Shown here: positions 13,301 through 22,825 of the stretch, piece after piece
How positions within the stretch are numbered: the first letter of the stretch is position 1
Layout of the letters: the number at the start of each line of letters is the position of its first letter
From: Neocallimastix lanati (nom. inval.)
Taxonomy: Eukaryota; Neocallimastigomycota; Neocallimastigomycetes; Neocallimastigales; Neocallimastigaceae
NCBI GenBank assembly: GCA_016946835.1
Contig: JACVTC010000114.1
Location: 535,001 to 599,000, forward strand
DNA: 64,000 nt
Direction: 5' to 3'
The notes under the pieces: generated by a model
Database searches by the model: none
Told to the model about the DNA's origin: nothing
Seen by the model: the letters and a program-made list of their open reading frames with translations, nothing else
Position numbers and translations under genes: made by a program

Positions 13301-14394
13301 ATAAAAAGAATACTGAAAAAGCTCAAACTGCTTTTAATCGAGGTTTGTACTGGAGTTTCGGGTTTAAAAATAAAACCTCCAATACTTCAATTTACAATAT
13401 GTCTAAGGAACTTTCTATACCTCCTATAGCTAGTTTTTGTGCTAAGGCGATGATTCGATGCTTTAAAAAGTGGAAAGATTCTTCTTGTATTATTTCTCAT
13501 TTAGTCAAAAATATACCTACACTTTCTCACTATTCATGGACGAAAAAAGCACGGAGTTTAGCAGTACACAAGCACAGTAATAAACTTCCTGGAGAAATAA
13601 GGAAGTTTTACTGGGAAAATATTCATTATTCAAGCACTCCTGCGATCAGATCTACAAAATACAAGAAATTTAAATTTGGTTTTAAAAAATTTATTCATCG
13701 TCTATCACTTAAATATTCACAATTTTCTCTTGGATTTTTTTGGATTGGACGAATTAAATGTGGATTCAAATTTGATGTAAAAACGTATGTTAAAAGTAAT
13801 CTAGTATCAGAAAATTGCCCAACATACTGCCCTTGTTGTGGTGAGAGTAACAGCATACCTAGTTTTACACACTGGATACTTTTATGTCCTAAATTTGAAG
13901 AATTTAGGCAACATTTCATTCCCTTTGTTGATGAAATTTTTATTAATTTTTCTCTAATTGTTCATGAGAAATCATTGAACATTCCTGATGATAAAGAGGA
14001 AGATTTTGATGATAATATCAATTTTTACGTGCTGTGTCTCCTTCTTGGCGGAAATGCAGTATTTGAAATCTTAAAGATCGGCTCGGGGGAAAGAAGGCGA
14101 TATATTAATAATATTTTTCAATCACCTTCGAACGAGTCTTCTTTCCCGATTTCATATTTTGTGGGGCTTGCGGAATTCCTTACTAACGTTATGCCTATTG
14201 TGATTGGTGATTTTTACACCATGATCGATTTGTATAGTGTTAGACCTACCGTTGTCAAGAGCGTCGACGTCGTAACGATAAGGCAAAGAAGAAATTCTGA
14301 TACAGATTCGAATGATAATTTTCATCCACATGGGGTTATCTTCGATGAATGGGAAGAGTTAGAGGCCTTTTCGTCCTCGAATCTCATAACGTAG
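10309..14394 (+). CDS. LINE family-A polyprotein: RRM-like domain, APE endonuclease, reverse transcriptase, zinc finger
   Basis: Single 1361-residue protein for target-primed reverse transcription. Residues about 20-105 show a beta-alpha-beta-beta-alpha-beta pattern resembling an RNA-recognition fold (strands FVLIFIHDL, VVHGIVKKH, NYFILRVNY, VKRIKWK). The APE-type endonuclease spans about 139-355: SWNINGWN, CLQEVG, RGLYIG, GNIYIP, VGDFN, SWSNGG with CIDFIVVND, and ISDHLP. The reverse transcriptase spans about 600-900: NNKAPGPDGIP, SIPKKGDLSDC with NYRGISLIN, RPEQFGFR, FLDLKKAYDSVP, RGVRQGCPLSPILFN, and the catalytic FADD near 860. A Cys/His cluster CPTYCPCCG with THWILLCP lies near 1170-1195. 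No RNase H domain was recognised. The layout is Tad/L1-like, with the usual ORF1 role possibly carried by the N-terminal domain of the same protein. No stop or frameshift was seen. Confidence 0.93.
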   Translation: MSTIRRGLRLYGPDHDKFVLIFIHDLESWTESRLWEFLSKKISNCNEVVHGIVKKHYINMENYFILRVNYNNCTDYLKVIYLITKHLPVKRIKWKITSRIRTFSNVNHNSTRYYSEPSIPISESLLYANPFSNTKYFNLCISWNINGWNSEKRDGLTNFNSIFNPICICLQEVGNSSFLNSFSNSYPFLNHYRTVLRRADKKIPGMRGLYIGVHSSCQFTNDDFEYRYILSVNIFSFWGVRCSLGNIYIPSKKHKDSREKAETDFANWLKNHQNNPSAIVGDFNMTKQQLKDLILRISPQWFVMDMVGHQFTWSNGGKNSCIDFIVVNDKLRNYLNIASVCYSFNDISDHLPLILSCKKISPDGFVTPPRDKQIKWSNRICRDKREAIFSHNKFTCLLDEFEHNDNLDSNTMVKKLLDTANKIGDDIQARVPTNLQGSAFHCPAYIKKLSHEKHLFYKRIKNFKLRNDLSNLQEFCDLSKEYRVLSDYIISIKRNIRNIRFNNLIHSIGECFLKNDAQRGWSGLKKISKPSYSPSQSPVYIKDKEGNVLVSQEDQLNRFAEHYEELASDITGHSLNENYWKRILNNSSTPQVSWDINQPISMSEIHSTVLSMKNNKAPGPDGIPTEFFKAFFNSESRNSSQDDSNQEVTYSDCAKCLLLLFNKIWDGDFPNEWNSASIVSIPKKGDLSDCNNYRGISLINVGLKILSKIVTKRISDYAFSNGIIRPEQFGFRNKEECISLFVSIREICQRRKFKDKFTFLAFLDLKKAYDSVPIYNILTKLDNLGIRGKCLQFITNLYLTSKARANFNGKLSKEFPIHRGVRQGCPLSPILFNIFINDIFDKCKRYGVITEKKKCCGGLFADDIVLLAPTKSSLKNLLNIAHDWGIKNEMTFGINKCATLVVKPKNFIPSRHYENPTFRLGMNYIPSTNQYTYLGIPFNESLDLKPIIAKMNSKINYTVNSFFSFLTNRNVPFYFKTRILVSFVLSSVLYYAPLLGSNKKNTEKAQTAFNRGLYWSFGFKNKTSNTSIYNMSKELSIPPIASFCAKAMIRCFKKWKDSSCIISHLVKNIPTLSHYSWTKKARSLAVHKHSNKLPGEIRKFYWENIHYSSTPAIRSTKYKKFKFGFKKFIHRLSLKYSQFSLGFFWIGRIKCGFKFDVKTYVKSNLVSENCPTYCPCCGESNSIPSFTHWILLCPKFEEFRQHFIPFVDEIFINFSLIVHEKSLNIPDDKEEDFDDNINFYVLCLLLGGNAVFEILKIGSGERRRYINNIFQSPSNESSFPISYFVGLAEFLTNVMPIVIGDFYTMIDLYSVRPTVVKSVDVVTIRQRRNSDTDSNDNFHPHGVIFDEWEELEAFSSSNLIT

Positions 14395-14482
14395 TTTTTT
14401 AATATTAATATAAAAAATTTTCATGTATTTAAATTTCATGTATTTTTTAAAAAAAATATTATTAAATAAAGTTTATTCCTAG

Positions 14483-14538
<56 letters not shown>

Positions 14539-14542
<4 letters not shown>

Positions 14543-14549
14543 TTGAATA
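14539..14549. repeat. Right target-site duplication of family-A LINE
   Basis: Directly follows the A tail; identical to 9570-9580. It restores the reading phase of the interrupted family-B ORF. Confidence 0.88.
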
Positions 14550-17155
14550 AAGATTTCAAAAATGGTTGGAGATGTTTAAAGAAAATGGCTAAACCATCAT
14601 ATTCATCTACCTCCCTTACTTGCATTAAATCTAAGTTTGGTCAAGATATTATCTCTCCTTCAAAGCAATTAGATAGATGGGCTGAATATTATAAAGATCT
14701 TGCTTCGGATCCCTCAGGTCACAGCCTTAATCGTAATTACTGGAATCATGCTTTAAGGAATATTAGTCTTAGATCCACTACCTGGAATATAAATGGTCCT
14801 ATTACGATTGAAGATATTAAAAAAACTATTTCATCGATGAAAAATAACAAAGCACCCGGCCCCGATGGTATTCCGATTGAATTCTACAAAGCTCTTTTTT
14901 GTAACGAAGAATTACTAGAATCACATCCTGCTGCTGGAAAGTGTCTAAAATTGATATTTAATAAAATATGGAATGGGTCATTTCCTAAAAAATGGAACTC
15001 AGCTTCTATTGTATCAATTCCTAAGAAGGGTGACCTATCAGATTGTAGTAATTATCGAGGTATTTCTCTCATTAACGTTGGACTAAAAATCATTTCAAAA
15101 ATTATAACAGATAGAATATCTACTTACGCACTCTCACACAATTTCATTAGACCTGAACAATTTGGATTTCGCAACCGCGAAGAATGCATTAGTTTATTCA
15201 TTTCCGTTAGAGAAATTTGTCAAAGAAGAAAATTCCAAGGAAAATTCACATATTTAGCTTTTTTAGATCTTAAAAAAGCTTATGATTCAGTTCCTATTTT
15301 TAACATTCTTACTAAATTATATCATTATGGAGTACGCGGTAAATGTTTTGATTTTCTTTGTAATTTATATACTTCATCTAAAGCACGTGCTCGATTTGCT
15401 TCAATGTTATCAAATGAATTTCCTATTAAAAGAGGTGTTCGTCAAGGTTGTCCTTTATCTCCAATCTTATTCAATTTATTCATCAATGATATACTAAATA
15501 ACTGTGAAAAGTATGGTGTTAATGTTGGAAGAAAAAAGTGTTGTGGTGGACTCTTTGCTGATGATGTTGTTCTCATTGCTCCAAATGCAAAAAATTTAGA
15601 AAAATTATTAAAAAAGGTACATAAATGGGCTAATTTAAATGAAATGACTTTTGGTATTGAAAAGTGTGCAACTATGGTTATAAAACCAATGAACTTCCAA
15701 CCTCCTCCAAACTATAGTGATCCAACCTTCTATTTAGGAAAGAATGATATTCCTAAAGTTTCTAGTTATGTCTATCTTGGTATTCCTTTTTCAGATGATC
15801 TCCTACTAGAACACATTATATCTCACATGCATTTTAAAGTTAGAAAATCCCTTCTTTCATTTACACGTTTCTTTTCAAATAAACTTATTCCTATTGTATA
15901 CAAGAAAAAAGTTCTTCAATCCTTTGTTATTAGTAAAGTAATTTATTATTCTCCTTTACTTGGTTCAAACAAATCTAGAACGGCTAGAATTCAAACATTA
16001 ATTAATACTGGTCTATTTTGGTGTATCGGTTCCTTCTCTAAAAATGGTAAAACAAATACAGAAAACAATGACTATATTAGACATAATTCAACAATGAGTA
16101 CTTATGCTTTATCTCGAGATCTAAGCATCCCTCCTATTGCTGGTATCTGCGCAGCCTTACAGATTAAATCATTTGCAAAATGGAGTAAATCAAACTGTAT
16201 CATAAAGGATCTTATAAAATCTATTCCCAAAATGCCTTATTATTCCTGGACTAAAGAATCTAGAACACTATATAAAAAAATCAAAAAATATAAATGTGTA
16301 AAATATGACGATATTATAGAACGTTACTGGAAATCAGTTTCCAGATTTCAAGGTATTAAAGGTCAAAACTACGATAGTAACAAGTTCTCAAACAATAAAG
16401 CTATAATAATGCTTAGCTTAAAATATCCCCAATTCAACTTAGGATTTTCGTGGATTATACGTTTACGCTGTGGTTATAAATACAATACTACTATTGCTAT
16501 TAGAATGGGTAGAGTTTCAGAAGATTGTCCAAAGTCCTGCCCATGTTGTGGTGAAGGTAATCAATCTTTTGAACATTGGATTTTTAAATGCGATGCTCTT
16601 GCATCTTTTAGATGGAATTCTTTAAATTTCATCGATGATCTCTATGTTTTATTCCTTAGGAAGATTAGAGCGTTTAATCCTCTTTCTTCCTATGACTCTA
16701 TTTCTGATTTTGAAGATTATATCAATCATTATATATACTTGTTCCTTCTTGGTGGGACTTTAGTTTTAAATGAACTACATTTCGATAGTGGGGAACAGAG
16801 ACATTTAAATGAACTACTTTTCAAAGGTTCATCTGAGTCACCTGTTCCGAAAATTGTGGGCTTGGCGGAATTCTTAACAAATGCAATACCTATCATAAGT
16901 AGTTCGTTTGAGCTATTATTTGATAGGTATTGCAAAATATCAAACTTAACCAAGAGCGTCGACGTCGTACTGATAAGGCATAATGAAAATACAGGATTAT
17001 CATCTATTACTACGAAGGGTGATTCTCACCCTAGTAGCTCAATAAATGATGAATCCGGGGAGAGTTTAGTGGACACCACACTATCTATTTTAAGGATGTT
17101 ACTTCTAAATTTTATTTCTTTTTTATTTGATAGGAAGGGTAAAATTCCCGCATAG
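14550..17155 (+). CDS. LINE family-B ORF, reverse transcriptase and zinc finger part
   Basis: About 868 codons from the end of the linker through the reverse transcriptase (NNKAPGPDGIP, IPKKGDLSDC, RPEQFGFR, FLDLKKAYDSVP, GVRQGCPLSPILFN, FADD) to the Cys/His cluster (CPKSCPCCG, FEHWIFKC) and a C-terminal region ending before TAG at 17155. It is close to family A in the catalytic core and different in the C-terminal third and UTR. There is no true start codon here: the upstream codons lie at 9381-9580, and the beginning of the ORF was never copied. The domain set is complete from linker to C terminus with no internal stop. Confidence 0.9.
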
Positions 17156-17290
17156 TACAACTTGCCGAAATACATAGTATTTTCGAGCTTTTTTATTTTT
17201 TATTTTTTATTTTTTAATTTTTTATTTTTTAATTTCTAATGTACTTTTCACCTACATGTATTTTTTAAAATAAAATTTAATAAAGTTTTT

Positions 17291-17308
17291 GGAAGTGTAT
17301 TCTCTTCC
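17291..17308 (+). other. 3'-terminal hairpin of family-B LINE
   Basis: GGAAG (17291-17295) pairs with CTTCC (17304-17308), eight bases before the A tail and after an AATAAA signal. It is repeated at 29708-29725. It may be the template feature read by the element's own reverse transcriptase (inferred). Confidence 0.6.
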
Positions 17309-17338
17309 CTGTCTAAAAAAAAAAAAAAAAAAAAAAAA

Positions 17339-17352
17339 TTCTGATAGTAATC
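17339..17352. repeat. Right target-site duplication of family-B LINE
   Basis: Starts directly after the A tail at 17338 and is identical to 9367-9380. Confidence 0.9.
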
Positions 17353-17420
17353 TTTAACAGCCAAAATGTTTTATTTAATTGTAAAATATATTAACAATAG
17401 AAATAATATTGTTAATAATA
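17353..17420. other. Short unique DNA between two LINEs
   Basis: About 68 bases of ordinary AT-rich sequence between the duplication of the family-B LINE and the CCCC start of the family-C LINE. Confidence 0.7.
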
Positions 17421-17770
17421 CCCCGAGCAGGAGTGTACTCGATTTATGTATTTAAATCGCCTGCAAGGGGAATTAACTTTACTCTTATAAAGTAGATCCA
17501 CAGTACTGGTGCAAAATAGTAGTAAAGTTATATTTTGTGTTAATTAATAACATTATGCGCAATGGTAATGTTATTGGTAAAATTTTTCTGGTGAACACTC
17601 ACTGCGGAATATAATGGTGCATTTTTGGAACATTGTTAAATAAGTTACACCCAAGAATTAGTAATACATTTTCATTGTATTTCTATTTTCATGTAGTATT
17701 ACTATTCTCATGTAAGAATCTATTGTATTCAATTGTATTTCAACTTTATATTTCATGTATCACGTTGTAA

Positions 17771-17785
17771 GAGATTGATTCACTC
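17771..17785 (+). promoter_or_regulatory. Conserved 5' UTR box of LINEs
   Basis: Same 15 bases as 9955-9969, at a matching place in the 5' UTR of the family-C copy. Confidence 0.5.
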
Positions 17786-18079
17786 TAAATCTTGTAGTAA
17801 TTTATTTAACTCTTTACTAATTTTGTGCCATTTTATTTCATCAATTCAATCTTAGTCATTAAATACTTTATGATATTCAATTTAAATAATATACTGAAAA
17901 AAGTGCTAAATCAAATTATTTTTCAATCATTCAACAAACTACTAATTATCGAAATTATTTACTCCAAAAAGATATAAAATTATTACAATTCTCATTATAC
18001 TCAAGACTTTATAATAAAAATTGACTTTTTTTTTATTTTTTTTTTTTTAGTTATTAATTTTTAGTTTTTTATTACTATT

Positions 18080-21000
18080 ATGGAAATCCAATTTATAAGA
18101 AATAAGAATTTCATTCTAAGAGGTTCAAGGTGCCACGGTATACCAATGGAGAATACGAAACTACTCTTTATCCGCGGACTTCGATCTTGGCCAGAAATCA
18201 AAATGAGAAGACATTTAAAGAAAACTCTGAATGAATTAAATGATAAGGTTTTATCAGTTAAACGTATTGCTAATTTTAATGATGCATTCTTTAAAATTAA
18301 AATAGTAGGTAATGAAGAAGAATTAACATCTATTACCGATTGTATTGTTAATAGTTTCAAACGTGCTTCAATTAACGTTATTAATTGTAGCAAAAGGAAT
18401 CATAAATACAGTTTTTCTTCACTCAAAAGGAAACATTTTGCCTTATCAGAAAAAGTGAATTCATCTTATAATATCAACTTATTCACTACTTCAAATTCAA
18501 ATGCAGATTCAAGTCAAAATTCAAATTCAAGTTCAAATACAGATTCATGTTCAAGTTCAAGTACAAGCTCAAGTTCAAGTTCAAGTACAAGTTCAAGTAC
18601 AAGCTCAAGTTCAAGTTCAAGTACAAGTTTAAGTACAAGTTCAAGTACAGGTTCAAGTTCAAGTTCAAGTCCAAGTTCAAGTACAATTTCAAGTTCAAGT
18701 TCAAGTACAAGTTCAAGTACAAGTTCAAGTTCAAGTTCAAGTTCAAGTTCAAGTACAAGTTCAAGTTCAATTTCAAATTTATGTTTAAATTCAGTTTCAA
18801 GCTCAGATTCAAATTCAAATTTCAGTTCAATCAATTATAATAATTCCAATAATATTAATAACACTCATATTAATAATAATACAGTTAAAGAATTTTCTCT
18901 ATGTGTCAGTTGGAATACTAATGGATGGAACTTTGATAAAAAAGACAGTGTTGAATTCTTTATTTCAATGTACAAACCACTTTTCTTATGCTTTCAGGAA
19001 ACAGGAAATGGTTCAGGTTCTAGCAGTAAATATCCATGTCGAGTATCATTAAAAAACTACAAACATTTCTTCAAAAAAGCTAATAATGAAATTCCCGGTA
19101 AAAGAGGTCTTTATATTGGGTTTCATAATTCTTGTCAAGCCTCTCTTGAAAACAACACTTATGAGTATATTATTTCCTTGTATACTTATAATTTTTGGAA
19201 TTTCACTAAATGTTCTATTGGTAATGTGTACGTACCTCATAGTGGCCATAGCCTTCATGCTAGAGCTGCTAGAATTGAAATATTGTCTTGGTTAAATAGT
19301 CACTCTTCTCATCCTTCAATGTTGGTTGGTGATTTTAATTTACCTACTGAGAAATTAGGTAATTTGCTCTCTAAATTTAGTAATTGGAAAATTCTTCCCT
19401 TATGGGGCTCCCCAATTTCATGGAGTAGAGGTAATAGAGAATCTGATATAGATCATGCGATTGTCAATGATCATATGTTAGATTTACTTTCATATGGTAC
19501 TTTTATTGATTTTCCCCCCCATTTCGGATCATAAACCTTTATTAATAAAAGGTAAATGTTTTTCATCAGTTAATTCAGATAATTCTTTCTCTCTGCCTAA
19601 AAAGACAGTTAAATGGGATAGATTAAAATGTATAAATGAAAAAGAATCAATTTTTGACAACAACTATTTTAGTGTATTAGAGGAAGTGATTCCAGATCCT
19701 AATATTAGTATTGATGATATTTCAAAGAAATTTATTTCAACTTCATTCAATATTGCTAAGGAACTTAATATCACGTCAATTTCAGAAGTTCGAAAATCTT
19801 TTTTTCATATGTCGCAGAAAATATTTAATTTGCAAAAACTCAAAATGAAATTATATAAATCCATTAAAAGAAGAGGTTCTTATCATAATTTAGATGAATT
19901 TGAAGAATTAATTGATAAATATAATAGAATGTGCAAAATTATTCATCATATGTGTAATATTTATAGGAAAACTGAATACCAACATTGGATTAATACAGGA
20001 TGTGAATATATGAAATCTCATAACCCTAAAAAAGCTTGGAAATGGCTTAAAACAACAGCAAAAGTAGATAAATTTAAAAATATGTCAAATTCTCCAGTAA
20101 AGGACAAAAATGGTAAACTAGCTACTTCTACTAAAGAACAGTTAGAAGTATGGCACAATCACTATAAAAAACTTGCTTCAAGCCATTCTGATATCAATAG
20201 TGCATTAATCGAATGGTATAATAAATTTTCCAATGGAACAATTAGGTATACGAGACACAATGAATGGGATATAAATCAAGACATCAGTATAGAAGAAATT
20301 AGAGAAGCAATTTTGGCTACTCCAAATTTTAAAGCTTCAGGCCCGGATGGAATTCCTATTGAATTTTATAAAGCTTTAATTCCTCCGGATGACGAAAATT
20401 CAGTAAATAATTCTTCTTCTGGTTTAAATTGTTTACAGAAGATATACTCAAGAATTTGGAATGGAGAATTTCCTAGCTCATGGAATGAAGCAAGTATTAT
20501 ATCTATTCCTAAAAAAGGAGATGATCTATCTGATTGTGACAATTATCGAGGTATCTCTCTGATTAACAATGGTATTAAACTCGTTTCGAAAATAGTCTCC
20601 AAAAGAATTTCAGAATATGGACTTAAAAATAATTTTATTAGGCCAGAGCAATTTGGATTTCGTACTAAAGAAGAATGTGTTAGTTTATTTATTTCAATTC
20701 GAGAAATTTGTCAAAGGCGTAAAAATGATAATAAAGAAACTTACCTAGCTTTTCTAGATTTAAAAAAGGCATATGATTCTGTTCCAATAGGTAATATTTT
20801 ATATAAATTAGATGCTTTAGGTATTAGAGGTAAATGTTATCAATTTATAAAAAATCTATATTTGACATCCAAAGCTAGTGTTAAAATTGATGATCAATAT
20901 TCGGAATCTTTTAATATTATGAAAGGAGTTAGACAAGGTTGTCCACTATCACCAATTCTTTTCAATCTTTTTATTAATGACATTTTTAATGATGTTTCAG

Positions 21001-22556
21001 AACTTGGAATTCCTTTAGGCGAATCTAGATGTTGTGGTGGACTCTTTGCAGATGATATTGTTCTATGCGCACCGTCAAGAACTAAGTTGAAAAAAATGCT
21101 TAAGAAGGTAAATGAATGGGCTAAATTTAATATGATGAATTTTGGAATTAATAAGTGTGCAACGATGGTGATTCGACCAGACACACCTCTTTTTCAAAAT
21201 AAAAGAGATCCTACTTTTTATCTTGCTGGTCAACCAATTCCAATAACTAAATGTTATACCTATTTAGGTATACCATTTGATAAAAGCTTATCGTTGAAAC
21301 CTATTATTAAATTACTTAACTCTAAAGTAACTAAAGCTCTCTTTTCTGTTAGTAAATTTCTTTCAAATTCCAAAATTCCTATTCCATTTAAGAAGATTAT
21401 AATTAACTCTTATGTACTTAGTAAAGTCTCTTACTTTGCACCTTTACTTGGTTCGAATAAAACGAGAACAAATAATACTCAGAAATTAATTAATAAAGGA
21501 TTAAGATGGATTGCAGGTATACAAAAAGCCAAATCATTTATTAATGTATATTCTATTTCAAAAGATTTACATATTCCTCCATTGTCAGCTAAGTGTGCTT
21601 TGTCTCAGGTCAAATGTTTTGATAAATGGAAAAATTCAAATTGTATTATTTCCTATTTAGTTAATAATATTCCAAAATCTAGAAAATATACATGGACAAA
21701 AGAAAGTAGAACTCTTAAACGTAAACTAGAGAAAAGAGGTAATAACGATAATAAAATCAAGGATTTTTATTGGAAAAGAGATATGAAAATCAATTCTATT
21801 AAAGCTGAGTTTTATGACAAAAACAAATTCGAAGAAACATCAAAATTTATAAAACTTTGTTATGACTATCCTGATCTTTCATATGGTTTCTATTGGCTAT
21901 TGAGAGCACGAAGCGGATATAGATTAGATGCTAGAATTGCTAAAGCTGCAAAAATAGTGGACCAAATGTGTCCTAATTTTTGTCCCTGTTGTAAAAGTAA
22001 TAAACAATGGATAAGTCATTGGTTAATTGATTGTCCCTTTTTCAATCATACTCGTAGTAAAGTTAATGATAAAATTTTATTTTTATATAATGCTTTTTAC
22101 CGTGGCAACCTAACAAATGATATTGTTAATAGTAATAATGATAATAGTAATAGTAATAATAGTAATAGTTATAATAGTAATAATAATATTAGTAATAGTA
22201 TTTTTAGTAATGTTAGTAATAGTATTGAAAATAATGTGTATATTGATTCTAGTGTGTGTGAAAAAGTGTTTAATTTCCTTCTTGGAGGTCGAAGTATTAA
22301 TAACAGTACAAGGGAATGGAAGGATCTATTTAAGTGCCAGATGAAATCAGGTGCTTATTCTGATACTCCGTTCTTAGTGGTTACTGCGGCACTTCTCCAA
22401 TCGATTATACCTATTGCTATTGGCCAGCAATGGTCTTTGTTCAATAGGTTCAAATCGAATCGTACTACTACTACCAAGAGCGTCAATGCTGAAGAAACAG
22501 TAAGACAGGCCAGCAGGGCTAGCGCAACCAATGAAGATCATAATTTTGTATCTTAA
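18080..22556 (+). pseudogene. LINE family-C polyprotein with one frameshift
   Basis: Upstream frame 18080-19534 encodes an RRM-like N-terminal region (strands KLLFIRGL, VLSVKRIAN, AFFKIKIVG), a serine/threonine-rich low-complexity stretch (about residues 135-240, from TCAAGT-type hexamers at 18486-18780) and the APE endonuclease (SWNTNGWN, CFQETG, RGLYIGFH, GNVYVP, VGDFN). The downstream frame from about 19514 gives the SDH box of the endonuclease, then the reverse transcriptase (IPKKGDDLSDC, FLDLKKAYDSVP, GVRQGCPLSPILFN, FADD), the Cys/His cluster (CPNFCPCC, ISHWLIDCP) and an Asn/Ser-rich insert near 22126-22240. The frames meet at a run of seven C at 19514-19520; one C more than expected from the neighbouring LINEs explains the shift. 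It may be a real lesion or an assembly error in a homopolymer. Confidence 0.88.
18486..18780 (+). repeat. TCAAGT/ACAAGT hexamer tract inside LINE ORF
   Basis: Degenerate hexamer repeats encode Ser-Ser and Ser-Thr pairs between the N-terminal domain and the endonuclease. All six frames are open through it, which produces spurious Lys/Phe/Tyr and Leu/Asn frames that are not genes. Confidence 0.85.
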
Positions 22557-22791
22557 AATTATGATTAACAATGCGAAGTCAAAATTAATTATTATACTTC
22601 AGTATAATAATGCCCTTGTGAAGTCTTACAAATATTAATTATATGAAACTAGAATATATTATACCATTATTTTATTTTATTTTGTGTTTTATTTTTTGTT
22701 TATTTTTTTATTTTTTTATCTTTTTTTTATAATTTTATTACATGTATTTTATCAAATATTTAATTAATAAAGATGAAACAAGTTTGATGTC

Positions 22792-22822
<31 letters not shown>

Positions 22823-22825
<3 letters not shown>

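Larger units (their letters stand above)
9581..14538 (+). mobile_element. Full-length family-A LINE with open ORF
   Basis: Complete-looking non-LTR retrotransposon inserted into the family-B LINE. It is flanked by the 11-base duplication TTTTTTGAATA (9570-9580 and 14539-14549). Structure: 728-base 5' UTR beginning CCCC, one 1361-codon ORF (10309-14394), short 3' UTR with AATAAA (14465-14470) and an A tail of about 52 bases (14487-14538). The 5' UTR shares the box GAGATTGATTCACTC (9955-9969) with the family-C LINE. An intact ORF, long uninterrupted A tail and exact duplications point to a recent insertion. Confidence 0.95.
9367..17352 (+). mobile_element. 5'-truncated family-B LINE, split by a nested LINE
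   Basis: Non-LTR retrotransposon copy with a perfect 14-base target-site duplication, TTCTGATAGTAATC, at 9367-9380 and 17339-17352. The body starts at 9381 in the linker between endonuclease and reverse transcriptase. It runs to 9580, is interrupted by the family-A LINE and its duplication (9581-14549), then continues to the A tail ending at 17338. The codon phase at 9580 and 14549 agrees, so the reading frame was open when it was interrupted. The 3' UTR (17156-17316) has an AATAAA signal and a GGAAG/CTTCC hairpin before the tail. Confidence 0.93.
17421..22822 (+). mobile_element. Near full-length family-C LINE
   Basis: Starts with CCCC as family A does, has a 659-base 5' UTR with the shared box at 17771-17785, an ORF region 18080-22556, a 3' UTR with AATAAA near 22766, and an A tail at about 22796-22822. 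The right duplication is missing: the tail runs directly into a family-B LINE fragment, so the 3' flank has been rearranged. The ORF carries one frameshift. Confidence 0.88.

Noticed and set aside
18486-18840. Leu/Asn-, Glu/Leu- and Lys/Phe-rich frames overlapping the LINE ORF
   Set aside because: The hexamer tract is open in all six frames. Only the Ser/Thr frame connects to recognisable LINE domains on both sides.
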